From Roseivivax halodurans JCM 10272 (lineage in GTDB: Bacteria; Pseudomonadota; Alphaproteobacteria; Rhodobacterales; Rhodobacteraceae): a stretch of 36,426 bases of DNA. The notes below the pieces were generated by a model. The model was given only the letters and a program-made list of their open reading frames with translations. It ran no database searches and was not told the origin of the DNA. Positions 24,163 through 33,030 of this stretch are shown here, in pieces (position 1 is the first letter of the stretch; each line of letters starts with the position of its first letter). Both the position numbers and the translations under genes were made by a program. The stretch lies in contig NZ_JALZ01000027.1 of NCBI RefSeq assembly GCF_000521785.1, positions 1 to 36,426 on the forward strand, written 5' to 3'.

Positions 24163-24929
24163 CCACGTTATTCTCGATCAACGACCTATGCGTCGATGTG
24201 CCCGGCCGGCGGCTGCTCGAAGGCGTGACCCTGGACTTGCCGAGAAACCGGGTGATCGGCCTCATAGGACATAACGGATCGGGGAAGTCGACGCTGCTCA
24301 AGGTTCTTGCACGTCAGATCGCCTCCACCGGTTCAGTCCAATTCGAAGGCACGCCGCTCCCTGACTGGAGCGCACGCGAATACGCACGCAGACTTGCCTT
24401 TCTGCCGCAGAGCCCGCCCTCGGCCGAGGGCATGCTGGTGCGCGAACTGGTCGCGCTCGGGCGCTATCCCTGGCACGGTGCCCTGGGCCGCTTCAGTCCC
24501 GAGGATGACGCATATGTGCGCGTTGCAATGGCTGAATGCGGTATCGCACCCTTCGCCGACCGCCTGGTGGATACTCTGTCTGGCGGGGAGCGCCAGCGAT
24601 GCTGGTTGGCAATGATGGTCGCCCAGCAGGCCTCCACATTGCTTCTCGACGAACCGACCTCCGCTCTCGACATTGCCCACGCCGTCGAGGTGATGCGCCT
24701 GGTGCGAAAGATGTGCCAGGATCGGCAGCGCAGCGCGATCGTGGTTCTGCACGAGGTGAACATGGCGGCGCGGTTTTGCGACCACATCGTCGCGCTGAAA
24801 GACGGGCGTATCGCGCTTGATGGCGCACCGGCCGACCTTATGCATGCGGAGGCGCTACACGACATATTTTCATTGAGGATGGAGATCCTGACGCGAGGAG
24901 ACGGCCAGAGGGTCGCAGTACCCGCTTGA
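24159..24929 (+). CDS. fhuC: FhuC-like ABC transporter ATP-binding protein
   Basis: 256 aa, ATG at 24159 overlapping the FhuB stop (ATGA). Walker A GHNGSGKST at residues 37-45, Q-loop FLPQ at 81-84, signature LSGGERQR at 140-147, Walker B LLLDEPTSALD at 161-171 and the H-loop in VVLHEVNMAARFCDHI. All catalytic elements are intact. Powers import through FhuB. It is the last gene of the operon; its 3' gap has no obvious terminator. Confidence 0.92.
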   Translation: MTTLFSINDLCVDVPGRRLLEGVTLDLPRNRVIGLIGHNGSGKSTLLKVLARQIASTGSVQFEGTPLPDWSAREYARRLAFLPQSPPSAEGMLVRELVALGRYPWHGALGRFSPEDDAYVRVAMAECGIAPFADRLVDTLSGGERQRCWLAMMVAQQASTLLLDEPTSALDIAHAVEVMRLVRKMCQDRQRSAIVVLHEVNMAARFCDHIVALKDGRIALDGAPADLMHAEALHDIFSLRMEILTRGDGQRVAVPA

Positions 24930-25165
24930 GTCGCATGCAAGAACATGCAGCCAAAGGCAGGGGCCTTGGTTCGGACTCAAACTGGCTGTCGGATAACTCA
25001 ACATGAATCTTAAGAGGCTCGAAACCGACTTGCGGCACCGCGGCGTGTCAAGATCACGTGCCGACACGGGGGTCGGCGATGGGTTGGTGCGTGGCGGAGC
25101 GGAAAAAACGTTTTGTCTGCAGCATTTCTTCCCGCAATGCGCCCCTGCCAAACGGCTCGGGATAA

Positions 25166-25537
25166 GGGCCGCATCGTCAGACAGAAACGTTCTCTAACGC
25201 CCAAATCCAGCGAAAGACCGGGAACCTGCGGGCCGTTCAGTTGCTCCTTGGGCATACGAAGATGGGCTCAACAATCCGCTACCTCGGGGTCGAGCGCGAA
25301 GATGCGCTCTTGCTATCTCGGATGCCGTTGAGATTTGACCAGATGGGCCGGACAACGCTGCCGGCCGAGTTCGAACACGTTGGAAATATCGAGCGCACAT
25401 GGCGGACGGACGTGGTCAGCAGAGCGTCGCGGTTGACTGCGGCACGAGAGGCGGGCTCCGGACGTTCGCCGCTCATGCGAGCTTTTGATACAGTAACCGA
25501 GCAGGCTCAAGCTGGAGAAACAAGGTGCTGGCGCTAA
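25166..25537 (+). pseudogene. tyrosine recombinase/integrase, C-terminal remnant
   Basis: From about 25199 the frame reads IQRKTGNLRAVQLLLGHTKM then GSTIRYLGVEREDALLLS (to about 25320), the C-terminal catalytic block of tyrosine recombinases: the LLGH histidine-bearing motif and the RY tyrosine nucleophile. The frame is blocked by TAA at 25163 and everything upstream of this block (Arg and Lys catalytic positions) is missing; the continuation to 25537 is not integrase-like. A relic. The rest of the gap 24930-25566 contains a weak stem (GCCGAC/GTCGGC, 25060-25077) and no other gene I can support. Confidence 0.7.
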
Positions 25538-25566
25538 CAACAGGAGCGCCCGGAGCTTGGCTCAGG

Positions 25567-26589
25567 TCATCCCTCTGCCAGCGCCTTCGACCAATAGGCC
25601 GCGACATGATACCGGTTCTTAGGTGCTGAAGCCTCGATCAGACGGGCCCTCACCGCCAGCATGTCATCGCGTTCCCCAGCAAAGAAGCTGAATGCATCGG
25701 CCTGCGGGATCGGGAGCGCGAGACCGGCATGCACCGGCAAAACACCCCCGTCTCGCGGGATCCACATGACGCGAAAGCCCTCCGGCGCGCGGAGGCTCTG
25801 AACATCGTCCTCTGAAGGAACGAACAGCCGGGCAGTACCAGACGTTCCGGCGGCAAGCCCGGCAATGATCCGGGCGATGACGGGGATGGCGGTTTCGTCA
25901 CCTACCAGGTCCACACGCCGCGCAGCCGGCGGCACACGGCTTCCACTCGGTCCGGTGATTGCGACGGTCTCGCCGAGTGCGACCCCGTCGATCCAAGCGG
26001 TCACGCGGCCGCCCTCGTGCCGGAATACGTCGAAGACGAGCCGCGCGCCGGCCTCGCCAAGGCGATGGATCTCGCGCGTGGTGTAGACCGGTCGGTGCCA
26101 GGATTCGACGCCTCCTGGCCATGCGGTGACGCCGGACGCGTCAAGATGCGGCCAGCCCGCGCCGTTCGGTCCGAAGAGAAGGCGGAAGTGCAGCCGCCCC
26201 TCCGCGAAACGCCAAAGATCGGGTCCCGTGACCGAAATCCGCGTGAAGGAGGGTGAGATGCGGTCGATCCGCTCGACCGTCCCGAAGCTCAAGTTGTGCG
26301 GTTGCTCGCGGGACCCGGTGATCTCCCAGCGACACACGATCCCTGCCGCGGCAAGGCGCGTGGTCAAGAAGTCTCGAAGTGCTTGCAACGTCGCTTGGTC
26401 TTCGGAAGTCAGCAGCAGCTCGCTCGCTTCCCCTGCTTTTGAAAGATCGATCGTGCCAAGCTGCGCATGCACGCGCAGTCCGCCCTCACTATGTGTGACT
26501 GCGAGCTCCCGCGCGGCGGCGACATTCGAGAAGTGGGCTGCGCCGTCCGCGTAGGGCAGATCAAGTCGAGTTCTCGCTTCGGCGACCAT
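25567..26589 (-). CDS. siderophore-interacting protein with N-terminal DUF2218 domain
   Basis: 340 aa. Residues about 1-92 resemble DUF2218 (YADGAAHFSNVAAARELAVT then LRDFLTTRLAAAG). From about 100 comes the FAD-binding SIP fold: TVERIDRISPSFTRISVTGP, WHRPVYTTREIHRLGEAGAR, VFDVFRHEGGRVTAWIDGVA with ETVAITGPSG; the NAD(P)H-side domain has DLVGDETAIPVIARIIAGL and ends KNRYHVAAYWSKAL. Family members (ViuB/YqjH type) reduce Fe(III)-siderophore in the cytoplasm to release iron. Its ATG abuts the stop of the receptor gene with no gap, so the two are co-transcribed. DUF2218 is often a separate gene beside SIP; here it is fused. Confidence 0.9.
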   Translation of the reverse strand: MVAEARTRLDLPYADGAAHFSNVAAARELAVTHSEGGLRVHAQLGTIDLSKAGEASELLLTSEDQATLQALRDFLTTRLAAAGIVCRWEITGSREQPHNLSFGTVERIDRISPSFTRISVTGPDLWRFAEGRLHFRLLFGPNGAGWPHLDASGVTAWPGGVESWHRPVYTTREIHRLGEAGARLVFDVFRHEGGRVTAWIDGVALGETVAITGPSGSRVPPAARRVDLVGDETAIPVIARIIAGLAAGTSGTARLFVPSEDDVQSLRAPEGFRVMWIPRDGGVLPVHAGLALPIPQADAFSFFAGERDDMLAVRARLIEASAPKNRYHVAAYWSKALAEG

Positions 26590-28743
26590 TCAGAAACGGT
26601 AGCCGAACTGCACTCCGATCTCCCGGCCTTCACCGAGACCGGCAAGAACGTTCGGACCTGCCTCGTAGGTGAAATACTCCTTGTCGAAGAGATTCGAGGC
26701 ATAGGCGGTGATCGATGCGCCGTTGTTCCAGCCGTAGCCGACGCTCGCATCGACGATGGTGTACTGCCCGAGATCGACCCGGTCGGTGGTTCCCGTCTCG
26801 ATCCGGGACTTGTATGCGCCGGTGTAGGTGGCGTCGGCCGAGGCGAAGATGCCGGTGCCGCCGATGTTGTAGTCCACCCCGAGAGAGAGGGTGCGTTCCG
26901 GGGCCAGCGAGAACACCTCACCCGAATAATCCACGCCTCCGGCCTCGAAGTCCGTGAATTCGGTCGTCAGAGCGCCGAACGCCGCGTTCAGATCCACGAG
27001 CGGCGTCGCAGCGTAGGTCAGCTCGAGTTCTCCGCCCCAGGATTCCGAGAGTCCCGCGTTGTCGATATAGTTGCTGTTGAAATCGCCGGGAATTTCCTGA
27101 AGCTCGATCTGCTGGTCGTTCCACTCCTGATAGAACAGCGCCGCGTTGACCCGGAGCGCGCCGTTCATGAAGGTGCCGCGATAGCCGAGTTCGACATTCT
27201 GCGTCTCGGAGGGATCGTATTCGTACGTATCGCCGCTCGAGAACTGGATGCCGGCGCCGCCCGGCCGGTATCCTTCCTGATAGACGAGAGAGACCTGCTG
27301 GTTTGGCGTGACGTCGTAGCGAAGCCCGAGCTTCGGCAGGAAGACCCTGTCCTCGAAGTCCGTTTCGGTGTCGACGCCGCTCGATTCCGCTTTCTGGTCG
27401 ATCGAGATATCGTCCAGGCGGCCTCCCGCGATGATCGAGATGCCCTCCAGGAATTCGTACTCGACCTCGCCGAAGGCGGCGTAGTTGGTGATCTCGGTCT
27501 CGTTGTCCGTCCTCGTCGGACCGAAGATGTCCTGCTCGCGGAAGGCGGTCTGGTTCTCGCGCGCAGCGTAGAGGCCAGCGACCCAGCGCAGCCGGCCGGA
27601 CTCATCGTAATTGAGGCGGAGCTCCTGACTGAAGAGTTCCTGTTCGAACTTGCCGTTCGTGGTGCCCGTCGCGCCGTCAGTTCCGAAATTGATCGACTTC
27701 CGCTCGGTCGTCGATCTGGTGTAGCCGGTGACAGACGTCAGTTCGAGGGCGTTGGAGAACGCATGGGTGATCTCGAGCCCGACATTGTCTACGATCGTCT
27801 TGCGCGGCACGTCCTGATAGCCGGGAACCTCGGGGAGGCCGAAGCCTGCATAGACGTCCGGGGTCAGAGCGCCGTAGATGTCGCCGCGCCGCTCGTCGAA
27901 GCCCTCAGCGGCGGTGGAAAAGTCCTCGCCCGCAATGAAGTTGGTGGTCGGGCTGTCCTCGGAATGGCTGTAGCTCAGAAGGACACGTGTATCGTCGCTC
28001 CCCGTCGGCAGCCACAGCAGTTTGGCGCGCGCCGTCCAGTAATCGTCTGTCACGAAGTCGTCGTAGCGGTCATACTGCTCGTAACTCGGGAAATCGATGT
28101 CGCTCTGCTTTTCGGAGTAGATCCCGCTGACCCGGTAGGCGAGCCGGTCGTTGATCGCATCTCCAAATGCGAGACCGACCTGCCTCCGCTCGTCCGAGCC
28201 GACGCGAACCTGTGCCTCGCCGGAGCGGGCAAATTCGGGATCCTTGGTGCGCAGGTAGATGGCACCGGCAAGCGCGTTCCGCCCCGTTAGCGTCGATTGC
28301 GGGCCGCGATAGACTTCGATCTGCTCCACGTCGAAGGTGGAGCGAAGTCCCCGCCGAGCACCTTCGACCGTCTGTTGCACGCCGTCGATATAAACAGACG
28401 CCAGAGGCGCCCCGAACCCGCCGGGCGTCAGGCCCTCGGAGTTCAGACCGCGCAGGACGAAACCGCTCTCGGTCGCGTCTCCTGTGTTGACGTTCGCCAC
28501 GCGGTCGAAGGCATCGCGATAGGTGTCCGTGGTAGGTTGCGAGAGCGTCTCCTCCTCAACGATGCCGACCGAGGCCGTCGTTTGTGCAGCCTCGCTGGTC
28601 GTCCGGTCGCCGTAGACCATGATCGGATCCAACGCGATGTCCCCCATTTCTTGGGCGATCACCGCCGAAGCGGCCAAGGAAGACGCGCTCGCAAGAAGGC
28701 TTGCGAGGCAGATGCGGGCGGGCTTGCGGATTTTCGGGGACAC
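26590..28743 (-). CDS. TonB-dependent siderophore receptor (second system)
   Basis: 717 aa, GTG start at 28741-28743 with GGAGG 9 bases upstream. Signal peptide about residues 1-30 (ICLASLLASASSLAASAVIA-Q). TonB-box-like LDPIMVYGDRTT. The plug holds TYRDAFDRVANVNTGDA, GFVLRGLNSEGLTPGGFG and VEQIEVYRGPQSTLTGRNAL with AGAIYLRTKDPEF. The barrel ends EIGVQFGYRF with terminal Phe. Outer-membrane uptake of a ferric siderophore; substrate unknown. Unlike the FhuA-like receptor its plug resembles the family of receptors with GPQSTLxGRNALAG, so the two systems probably take different siderophores. Lies 68 bp downstream of the ATPase gene, with an AT-rich stretch (28757-28805) that may hold its own promoter. 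Confidence 0.92.
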   Translation of the reverse strand: MSPKIRKPARICLASLLASASSLAASAVIAQEMGDIALDPIMVYGDRTTSEAAQTTASVGIVEEETLSQPTTDTYRDAFDRVANVNTGDATESGFVLRGLNSEGLTPGGFGAPLASVYIDGVQQTVEGARRGLRSTFDVEQIEVYRGPQSTLTGRNALAGAIYLRTKDPEFARSGEAQVRVGSDERRQVGLAFGDAINDRLAYRVSGIYSEKQSDIDFPSYEQYDRYDDFVTDDYWTARAKLLWLPTGSDDTRVLLSYSHSEDSPTTNFIAGEDFSTAAEGFDERRGDIYGALTPDVYAGFGLPEVPGYQDVPRKTIVDNVGLEITHAFSNALELTSVTGYTRSTTERKSINFGTDGATGTTNGKFEQELFSQELRLNYDESGRLRWVAGLYAARENQTAFREQDIFGPTRTDNETEITNYAAFGEVEYEFLEGISIIAGGRLDDISIDQKAESSGVDTETDFEDRVFLPKLGLRYDVTPNQQVSLVYQEGYRPGGAGIQFSSGDTYEYDPSETQNVELGYRGTFMNGALRVNAALFYQEWNDQQIELQEIPGDFNSNYIDNAGLSESWGGELELTYAATPLVDLNAAFGALTTEFTDFEAGGVDYSGEVFSLAPERTLSLGVDYNIGGTGIFASADATYTGAYKSRIETGTTDRVDLGQYTIVDASVGYGWNNGASITAYASNLFDKEYFTYEAGPNVLAGLGEGREIGVQFGYRF

Positions 28744-28811
28744 GGCGGAGCCTCCAGTATGATTCTTACTGATTTACTCAGCTTTAATCGCCAAATTCCC
28801 GACGTTTTTCG

Positions 28812-29654
28812 TTAGATATTTGTGGAATCGAGAGAGGCCCCGCATTCCTGTTGCAGGGGGGCATCACCGGGGCGGGCACTGCGTGGCAGACAGATTGGTG
28901 CGCCTGTGTCGGGATCCGTCAGAACGACAATCTCCACCCCGAAGGCGGCACGCAGGTTGTCCGGTGTCAAAACATCCTTCGGTTCGCCTTGTGCCATGAT
29001 GCGCCCGCCGGCCAGGAGCACGATGCGATCGGCATGCCGTGCCGCCTGCACGAGGTCGTGCAGAACCGCGACGATTGTCGCACCGCTGCGGTCCACGAGT
29101 TGCCGCATCAGGCTGAGAACTTCCACCTGGTGGCCAAGGTCGAGATAGGTGGTCGGCTCGTCGAGCAGCACGATGCTGCTCTCCTGCGCAAGCGTCATGG
29201 CGATCCATGCCCGCTGCCGCTGCCCCCCGGACAGGCGGTCGATGGGCCGGTCGCGCAGATCGGTCAGCGCCGTGCGGGCAAGGGCATTCTCCACGGCGCG
29301 TCGGTCGTCTTCCTGCCACGGCTGAAAGATCGAGCGATGCGGATATCTGCCCTGCCGCACCAGATCCTCGACCGTCAGGCCGTCCGGCGCTGTCGCGGCT
29401 TGCGCGAGAATGCCGACCCGCCGCGCGAGGGCCTTGGTCCCCGTCTGTGCGATGGAACGACCGTCGAGGATCACCTCGCCGTCCGCCGGCCGCAGCAGCC
29501 CGGCGAGCGCACGAAGTATCGTCGATTTGCCGCAGCCATTCGGCCCGAGAAGCGCTGTGAAGCGACCGGGATGGATGTCGAGGTCCAGCGCATCGACGAC
29601 CGTGGTGCGGCCATAATCGAGCGTCAGGTTCCGCGCGGCAAGGTTCTCAGTCAT
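28812..29654 (-). CDS. iron-siderophore ABC transporter ATP-binding protein (FecE-like)
   Basis: 280 aa from the ATG at 29652-29654 (MTENLAARNLTLDYGRTTVV), overlapping the permease stop by 8 bases; the in-frame start at 29738 is inside the permease gene and adds 28 non-homologous residues. Walker A GPNGCGKST at 37-45, signature LSGGQRQR at 141-148, Walker B IVLLDEPTTYLDL near 161-173 and H-loop VAVLHDL. Typical FepC/FecE ATPase energising siderophore import through the two FecCD permeases. The C-terminus (about 25 residues after CLPRSARPGD) is a polar extension. Confidence 0.92.
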   Translation of the reverse strand: MTENLAARNLTLDYGRTTVVDALDLDIHPGRFTALLGPNGCGKSTILRALAGLLRPADGEVILDGRSIAQTGTKALARRVGILAQAATAPDGLTVEDLVRQGRYPHRSIFQPWQEDDRRAVENALARTALTDLRDRPIDRLSGGQRQRAWIAMTLAQESSIVLLDEPTTYLDLGHQVEVLSLMRQLVDRSGATIVAVLHDLVQAARHADRIVLLAGGRIMAQGEPKDVLTPDNLRAAFGVEIVVLTDPDTGAPICLPRSARPGDAPLQQECGASLDSTNI

Positions 29655-30618
29655 TGCGACGTCTCCACAGAAGCACTCCGAAGAACGGCGCGCCGAGCAT
29701 CGCCGTGACGATGCCGACAGGAAGCTGCACAGGGGCAAGCGCCCGCCGCGCGATCAGGTCCGCCGCGAGTACGAGCAAGGCCCCGGTCAGCGCCGAGGCC
29801 GGAAGCAGCGCCGCGTGCCTCTGCCCCACGAGGCCTCTGGCGATATGCGGAGCGGCAAGTCCGACAAACGCGATCAGCCCCGCTGCGGCAACGGCGGCAC
29901 CGCAGATCATCGCCGTTCCGAAGAGGAGCGCGATCCGCACGAGGTTCACCGGCTGGCCCCTGCCGCGCGCGACGTCGTCGCCAAGGACGATCAGGTCGAG
30001 CTCACGGGCTCCGAAAGCGATCAGCAGGCAGGCGGGAAGCATCCAGCCGATCAGCTCCGGCAGCCGGTCCCACCGGCTGTCCCGAAGCGATCCCGCAAGC
30101 CAGACCATTGCACGTTGTACCGCGGCCACTTCCCCGAAAGTCGATATGAAGCTGGCACAGGCTCCGGCGAAGGCCGAGATCCCGATGCCGACGAGGATCA
30201 GGCGCAGCGACGTGGTGCCGTTGCGCCACGACAGCGCGAAGATCCCTACGGTCGCGGCGAGCGCACCGGTGAAGCTCGCGACCGGCAGGATGCTTTCGGG
30301 GAGGCTGCCGATCTCGACGATGACCAGCGTCGCGGCAAGCGCCGCGCCGGCGTTTATCCCGATGATACCCGGATCGGCCAGCGGATTGCGCATGATCGTC
30401 TGACAGACCGCACCCGCGAGGCCGAGTGCCGCGCCGACGATCGCGCCGATGATCGCACGCGGCAGGCGCAGCTGTGTGACGATAATGCCTGTGGGGCCCT
30501 CCTCCCCAATCAGTGCGCCGATGACGTCCAATGGCGGAATGGTCTGGTCCCCCAGCGCCAGCGCCGCGAGGAACAGGACGCCGAGGCCGGTGCAGAGAGC
30601 CGGGATCCAGGGACTCAT
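29647..30618 (-). CDS. FecCD family siderophore ABC permease (FecD-like)
   Basis: 323 aa, about ten membrane helices. Family motifs: LRLPRAIIGAIVGAALGLAG, CQTIMRNPLADPGIIGINAG and IAFVGLAAPHIARGLVGQRH, with LPVGIVTAMLGAPFFGVLLW at the C-terminus. Start ATG overlaps the stop of the other permease by 4 bases (ATGA). It pairs with that permease to form the inner-membrane channel. Confidence 0.92.
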   Translation of the reverse strand: MSPWIPALCTGLGVLFLAALALGDQTIPPLDVIGALIGEEGPTGIIVTQLRLPRAIIGAIVGAALGLAGAVCQTIMRNPLADPGIIGINAGAALAATLVIVEIGSLPESILPVASFTGALAATVGIFALSWRNGTTSLRLILVGIGISAFAGACASFISTFGEVAAVQRAMVWLAGSLRDSRWDRLPELIGWMLPACLLIAFGARELDLIVLGDDVARGRGQPVNLVRIALLFGTAMICGAAVAAAGLIAFVGLAAPHIARGLVGQRHAALLPASALTGALLVLAADLIARRALAPVQLPVGIVTAMLGAPFFGVLLWRRRND

Positions 30619-31610
30619 CCGCGGTCTACTCCGTGCCTGCGTGCCAGCCAGACAAAGAACGGGGCCCCTATCAACGCCGTGGCGACGCCTGCAGGCAGAT
30701 CAACGGCGAGGATGGCTCGCGGCGCCGTGTCCGCGGCAAGGACGAGCGCCGCGCCTCCGACCGCGGAAAAGGGCAGAATCCGTGCATAATCCGGGCCGAC
30801 GATCATCCGCGTGATATGCGGGACTACAAGCCCGACGAAAGCAAGCGGCCCGGCCATCGCGACGGCGCCTCCTGCGAGGGCGGCGACCAGCGCGGCAGCA
30901 ATGCCTCGCCACGCCTTGAGGTTCTGGCCTAGCCCGCGCGCGCTCTCGCCAAGACTGAGGGTCGTGAACTGGCGCCCGAGCCCGAGCGCGACCGAAACGG
31001 CCAGAGCGATCCATGGCAGGACCGCCACGACCTGGCCGAGATCCCGGCCGCGCACCGATCCGACCGTCCAGAAGCGCACCGTATCGAGCGTCTGCGCGTC
31101 GAACAGGAGAATTGCGTTGGTCACGGCTCCGAGGAAAGTTGCAGCGATCACGCCTGCAAGGATTAGCTTGATCGGTGTCGGTCCGCTTCGGCCTGCCGCG
31201 CCGAGAGAATAGACGAGTGCAGCAGCGCACCCCGCGCCGATCATGGCGACAAAGGTCAGGGTTCCGCTCGCGGTCACCTCGAAGGCCGAAAGCGCGATAA
31301 CGACGGCGAATGCCGCGCCGGCATTGACGCCCATCAACCCGGGCTCTGCCAGAGGATTGCCCGTCACCGCCTGCATGATCGCTCCAGCGACGGCGAGCGC
31401 CGCGCCCGCACCTATGGCGGCCAAGACGCGCGGCAGGCGCACCTGCCAGACCACCAGATCGGCGCGCGTATCGCCGGGGTCTCGCAGCGCCTCGATCATG
31501 GCAGACCAGGAAATGTCCGAGCTTCCGGTACCGATCGAAAGAACCATCAGAAGCACCAGCACCGCCATGCCGGCGAATAGTCCGGTGATGTCGCCGGGGG
31601 CAGGCCTCAT
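30615..31610 (-). CDS. FecCD family siderophore ABC permease (FecC-like)
   Basis: 331 aa from the ATG at 31608-31610, which overlaps the stop of the binding-protein gene (ATGA); the in-frame start at 31685 lies inside that gene. Motifs: VRLPRVLAAIGAGAALAVAG, MQAVTGNPLAEPGLMGVNAG, LAFVGLVVPHITRMIVGPDY and LPAGVATALIGAPFFVWLAR. About ten membrane helices. Partner of the FecD-like permease. Confidence 0.92.
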   Translation of the reverse strand: MRPAPGDITGLFAGMAVLVLLMVLSIGTGSSDISWSAMIEALRDPGDTRADLVVWQVRLPRVLAAIGAGAALAVAGAIMQAVTGNPLAEPGLMGVNAGAAFAVVIALSAFEVTASGTLTFVAMIGAGCAAALVYSLGAAGRSGPTPIKLILAGVIAATFLGAVTNAILLFDAQTLDTVRFWTVGSVRGRDLGQVVAVLPWIALAVSVALGLGRQFTTLSLGESARGLGQNLKAWRGIAAALVAALAGGAVAMAGPLAFVGLVVPHITRMIVGPDYARILPFSAVGGAALVLAADTAPRAILAVDLPAGVATALIGAPFFVWLARRHGVDRG

Positions 31611-32545
31611 TCGGTGTCGATCACATAGCGTTCGAGATCGTCCAGAACGGCATGCGCCGAGTCGATGCCGCTGAACTGCATCCAATGGCCGTGATCAACC
31701 CGATGCACATTGCCCGAGCGAACCGCAGGCAGCATCTGCCAGAGCGGGTTTTCCAGCACCTCCTCGTGGCGGCCGTCGGAATCCGAGGCGTTCGTGCCGC
31801 CCACGACGTAGAGGAGCACCTCGCCGTCGAGCTCGGCGATTTCTTCCCAGTCGGGCCGCTTCATGGACAGCGTCGGATCGTCAGTGGTCTCGTAGTCCGT
31901 GCGCCGGACCCCGGCCTCCCGCATGATCTCGAACGGTGCGTAGGTTTCGGGTGCGTCGAGATAGACCTGAAAGTCCCAAGAGGTGATCCGCAGAACAGAC
32001 ACCGTCGACGCGGGCATCCGCGAGCGTACGTCCTTGAGGCGGGCATCGAGATCGTCAAGGCGCGACTCGACGGTGTCTTCCTCGCCGGTGAACCCCGCCA
32101 TCAGCCGGTAGAAGTCGCGCCAGTCGGTATCGGTGTAGAGAAGCGTCGGTCCGAATTGCGACACCTGCGGATAGATGCCGCTGGCCATCGACTCGCTGCC
32201 GACAAGGCCGACGATCAGGTCAGGCTGAAGAGCCACGAGGGTCTCAAGACTGGGTTCGGTCACGAAGCCGAGGCTTTGGATGCCAGCCTCGCGGGCCCTT
32301 GCATTCAGACCCTCGTCGCTCATCCGGTCGAGCGGTGCGCCGATGATGGGCAGACCGACGTCGAGCCCAATCCCGAGACCGAAGCTGGCGTCGAGCACGA
32401 CAACGCGGGTCGGCGTTTCGGGCAGACACAGCGGTGCAGCGTAGACGGCCTCCGAGGTCACATACTTGCCCTCGCAGTCCGACTGCGCGTGCGCCGTTTC
32501 CGTTGCGACGACCAAGGGAAATAGTATCAAGGGCCAGCGCAGCAT
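31607..32545 (-). CDS. iron-siderophore ABC transporter substrate-binding protein (FecB-like)
   Basis: 312 aa. Sec signal peptide about residues 1-20 (LRWPLILFPLVVATETAHAQ). Mature TroA-like binding fold: VVVLDASFGLGIGLDVGLPI, SLETLVALQPDLIVGLVGSE, WEEIAELDGEVLLYVVGGTN and ENPLWQMLPAVRSGNVHRVD. First gene of the minus-strand iron set and probably the site of its main promoter; the region upstream is AT-richer but no confident Fur or RirA box was found. No lipobox Cys at the cleavage site, so a soluble periplasmic protein. Confidence 0.9.
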   Translation of the reverse strand: MLRWPLILFPLVVATETAHAQSDCEGKYVTSEAVYAAPLCLPETPTRVVVLDASFGLGIGLDVGLPIIGAPLDRMSDEGLNARAREAGIQSLGFVTEPSLETLVALQPDLIVGLVGSESMASGIYPQVSQFGPTLLYTDTDWRDFYRLMAGFTGEEDTVESRLDDLDARLKDVRSRMPASTVSVLRITSWDFQVYLDAPETYAPFEIMREAGVRRTDYETTDDPTLSMKRPDWEEIAELDGEVLLYVVGGTNASDSDGRHEEVLENPLWQMLPAVRSGNVHRVDHGHWMQFSGIDSAHAVLDDLERYVIDTE

Positions 32546-33030
32546 GATGCCATCCAGTTACCAAGTTTTTTTGTCAAGTATCACGGGCGACGCACTGATG
32601 CCAGATGGGAGGCCGTTCGCCATCAAATCGCGAGCAATACGGCTTCCTCGAGACATGTATCTTGCCGGATCGAGATAGAAGGCGGCATTAAGCGAAACGC
32701 GTTCTCAGACCCCGGCTTCGCAACCGCAGCGAATGGCCGGTCTCGTGAATTTACCAATTTCCTCGCGGCTGCAGCAGGCCTATCGGCGCGGCTGGCACGA
32801 ATGTCGTGATCGGGCTGAGTGCCGCCTTGGTCTGGGAGCTCGCGAACGGCGGTTTCGTCCGCACTGCTGCCCCAAGCTCCTTACCGGATGTGTTGAAGAT
32901 CGCACCCGATGAGGTTGTCCCGTGCCAGAAAATCGGGCCGCTATGCGGTCGGCAACAAAATGCTCGCAACCACATGCCGCGAGCCGTGATAAGCTGATCT
33001 TGCGGAAGCCCCCGCAGGAGAGTGCCTTAT
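32546..33030. other. gap between iron genes and MAPEG gene
   Basis: 485 bp without a supported gene. The left part is AT-rich and probably holds the promoter of the binding-protein operon. At 32790-32997 a plus-strand frame reads VIGLSAALVWELANGGFVRT then AAPSSLPDVLKIAPDE, which could be a fragment of a transport gene but has no start and no clear family. Confidence 0.35.

Noticed and set aside
25060-25077. GCCGAC/GTCGGC stem after the FhuC gene as a terminator
   Set aside because: No T-run follows and it is 130 bp past the stop; arms of six occur often by chance in this composition.
26467-28290. Long plus-strand frame of 607 codons
   Set aside because: Exactly antisense to the second TonB-dependent receptor, which has signal peptide, plug motifs and terminal Phe; no family features in the antisense frame.
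28757-28805. Possible Fur or RirA box upstream of the second receptor
   Set aside because: AT-rich with TGATT/ACTCA words but no match to the Fur 19-mer or to the TGA-N9-TCA pattern that I could defend.
32572-32577. TTGACA on the minus strand ahead of the FecB-like gene as a -35 box
   Set aside because: With 17-bp spacing the -10 would fall next to the start codon, leaving no room for a leader; no good -10 at other spacings.
32806-32997. Short plus-strand frame in the iron/MAPEG gap as a gene
   Set aside because: No ribosome site, no clear family and a weak resemblance only to ABC permease starts.
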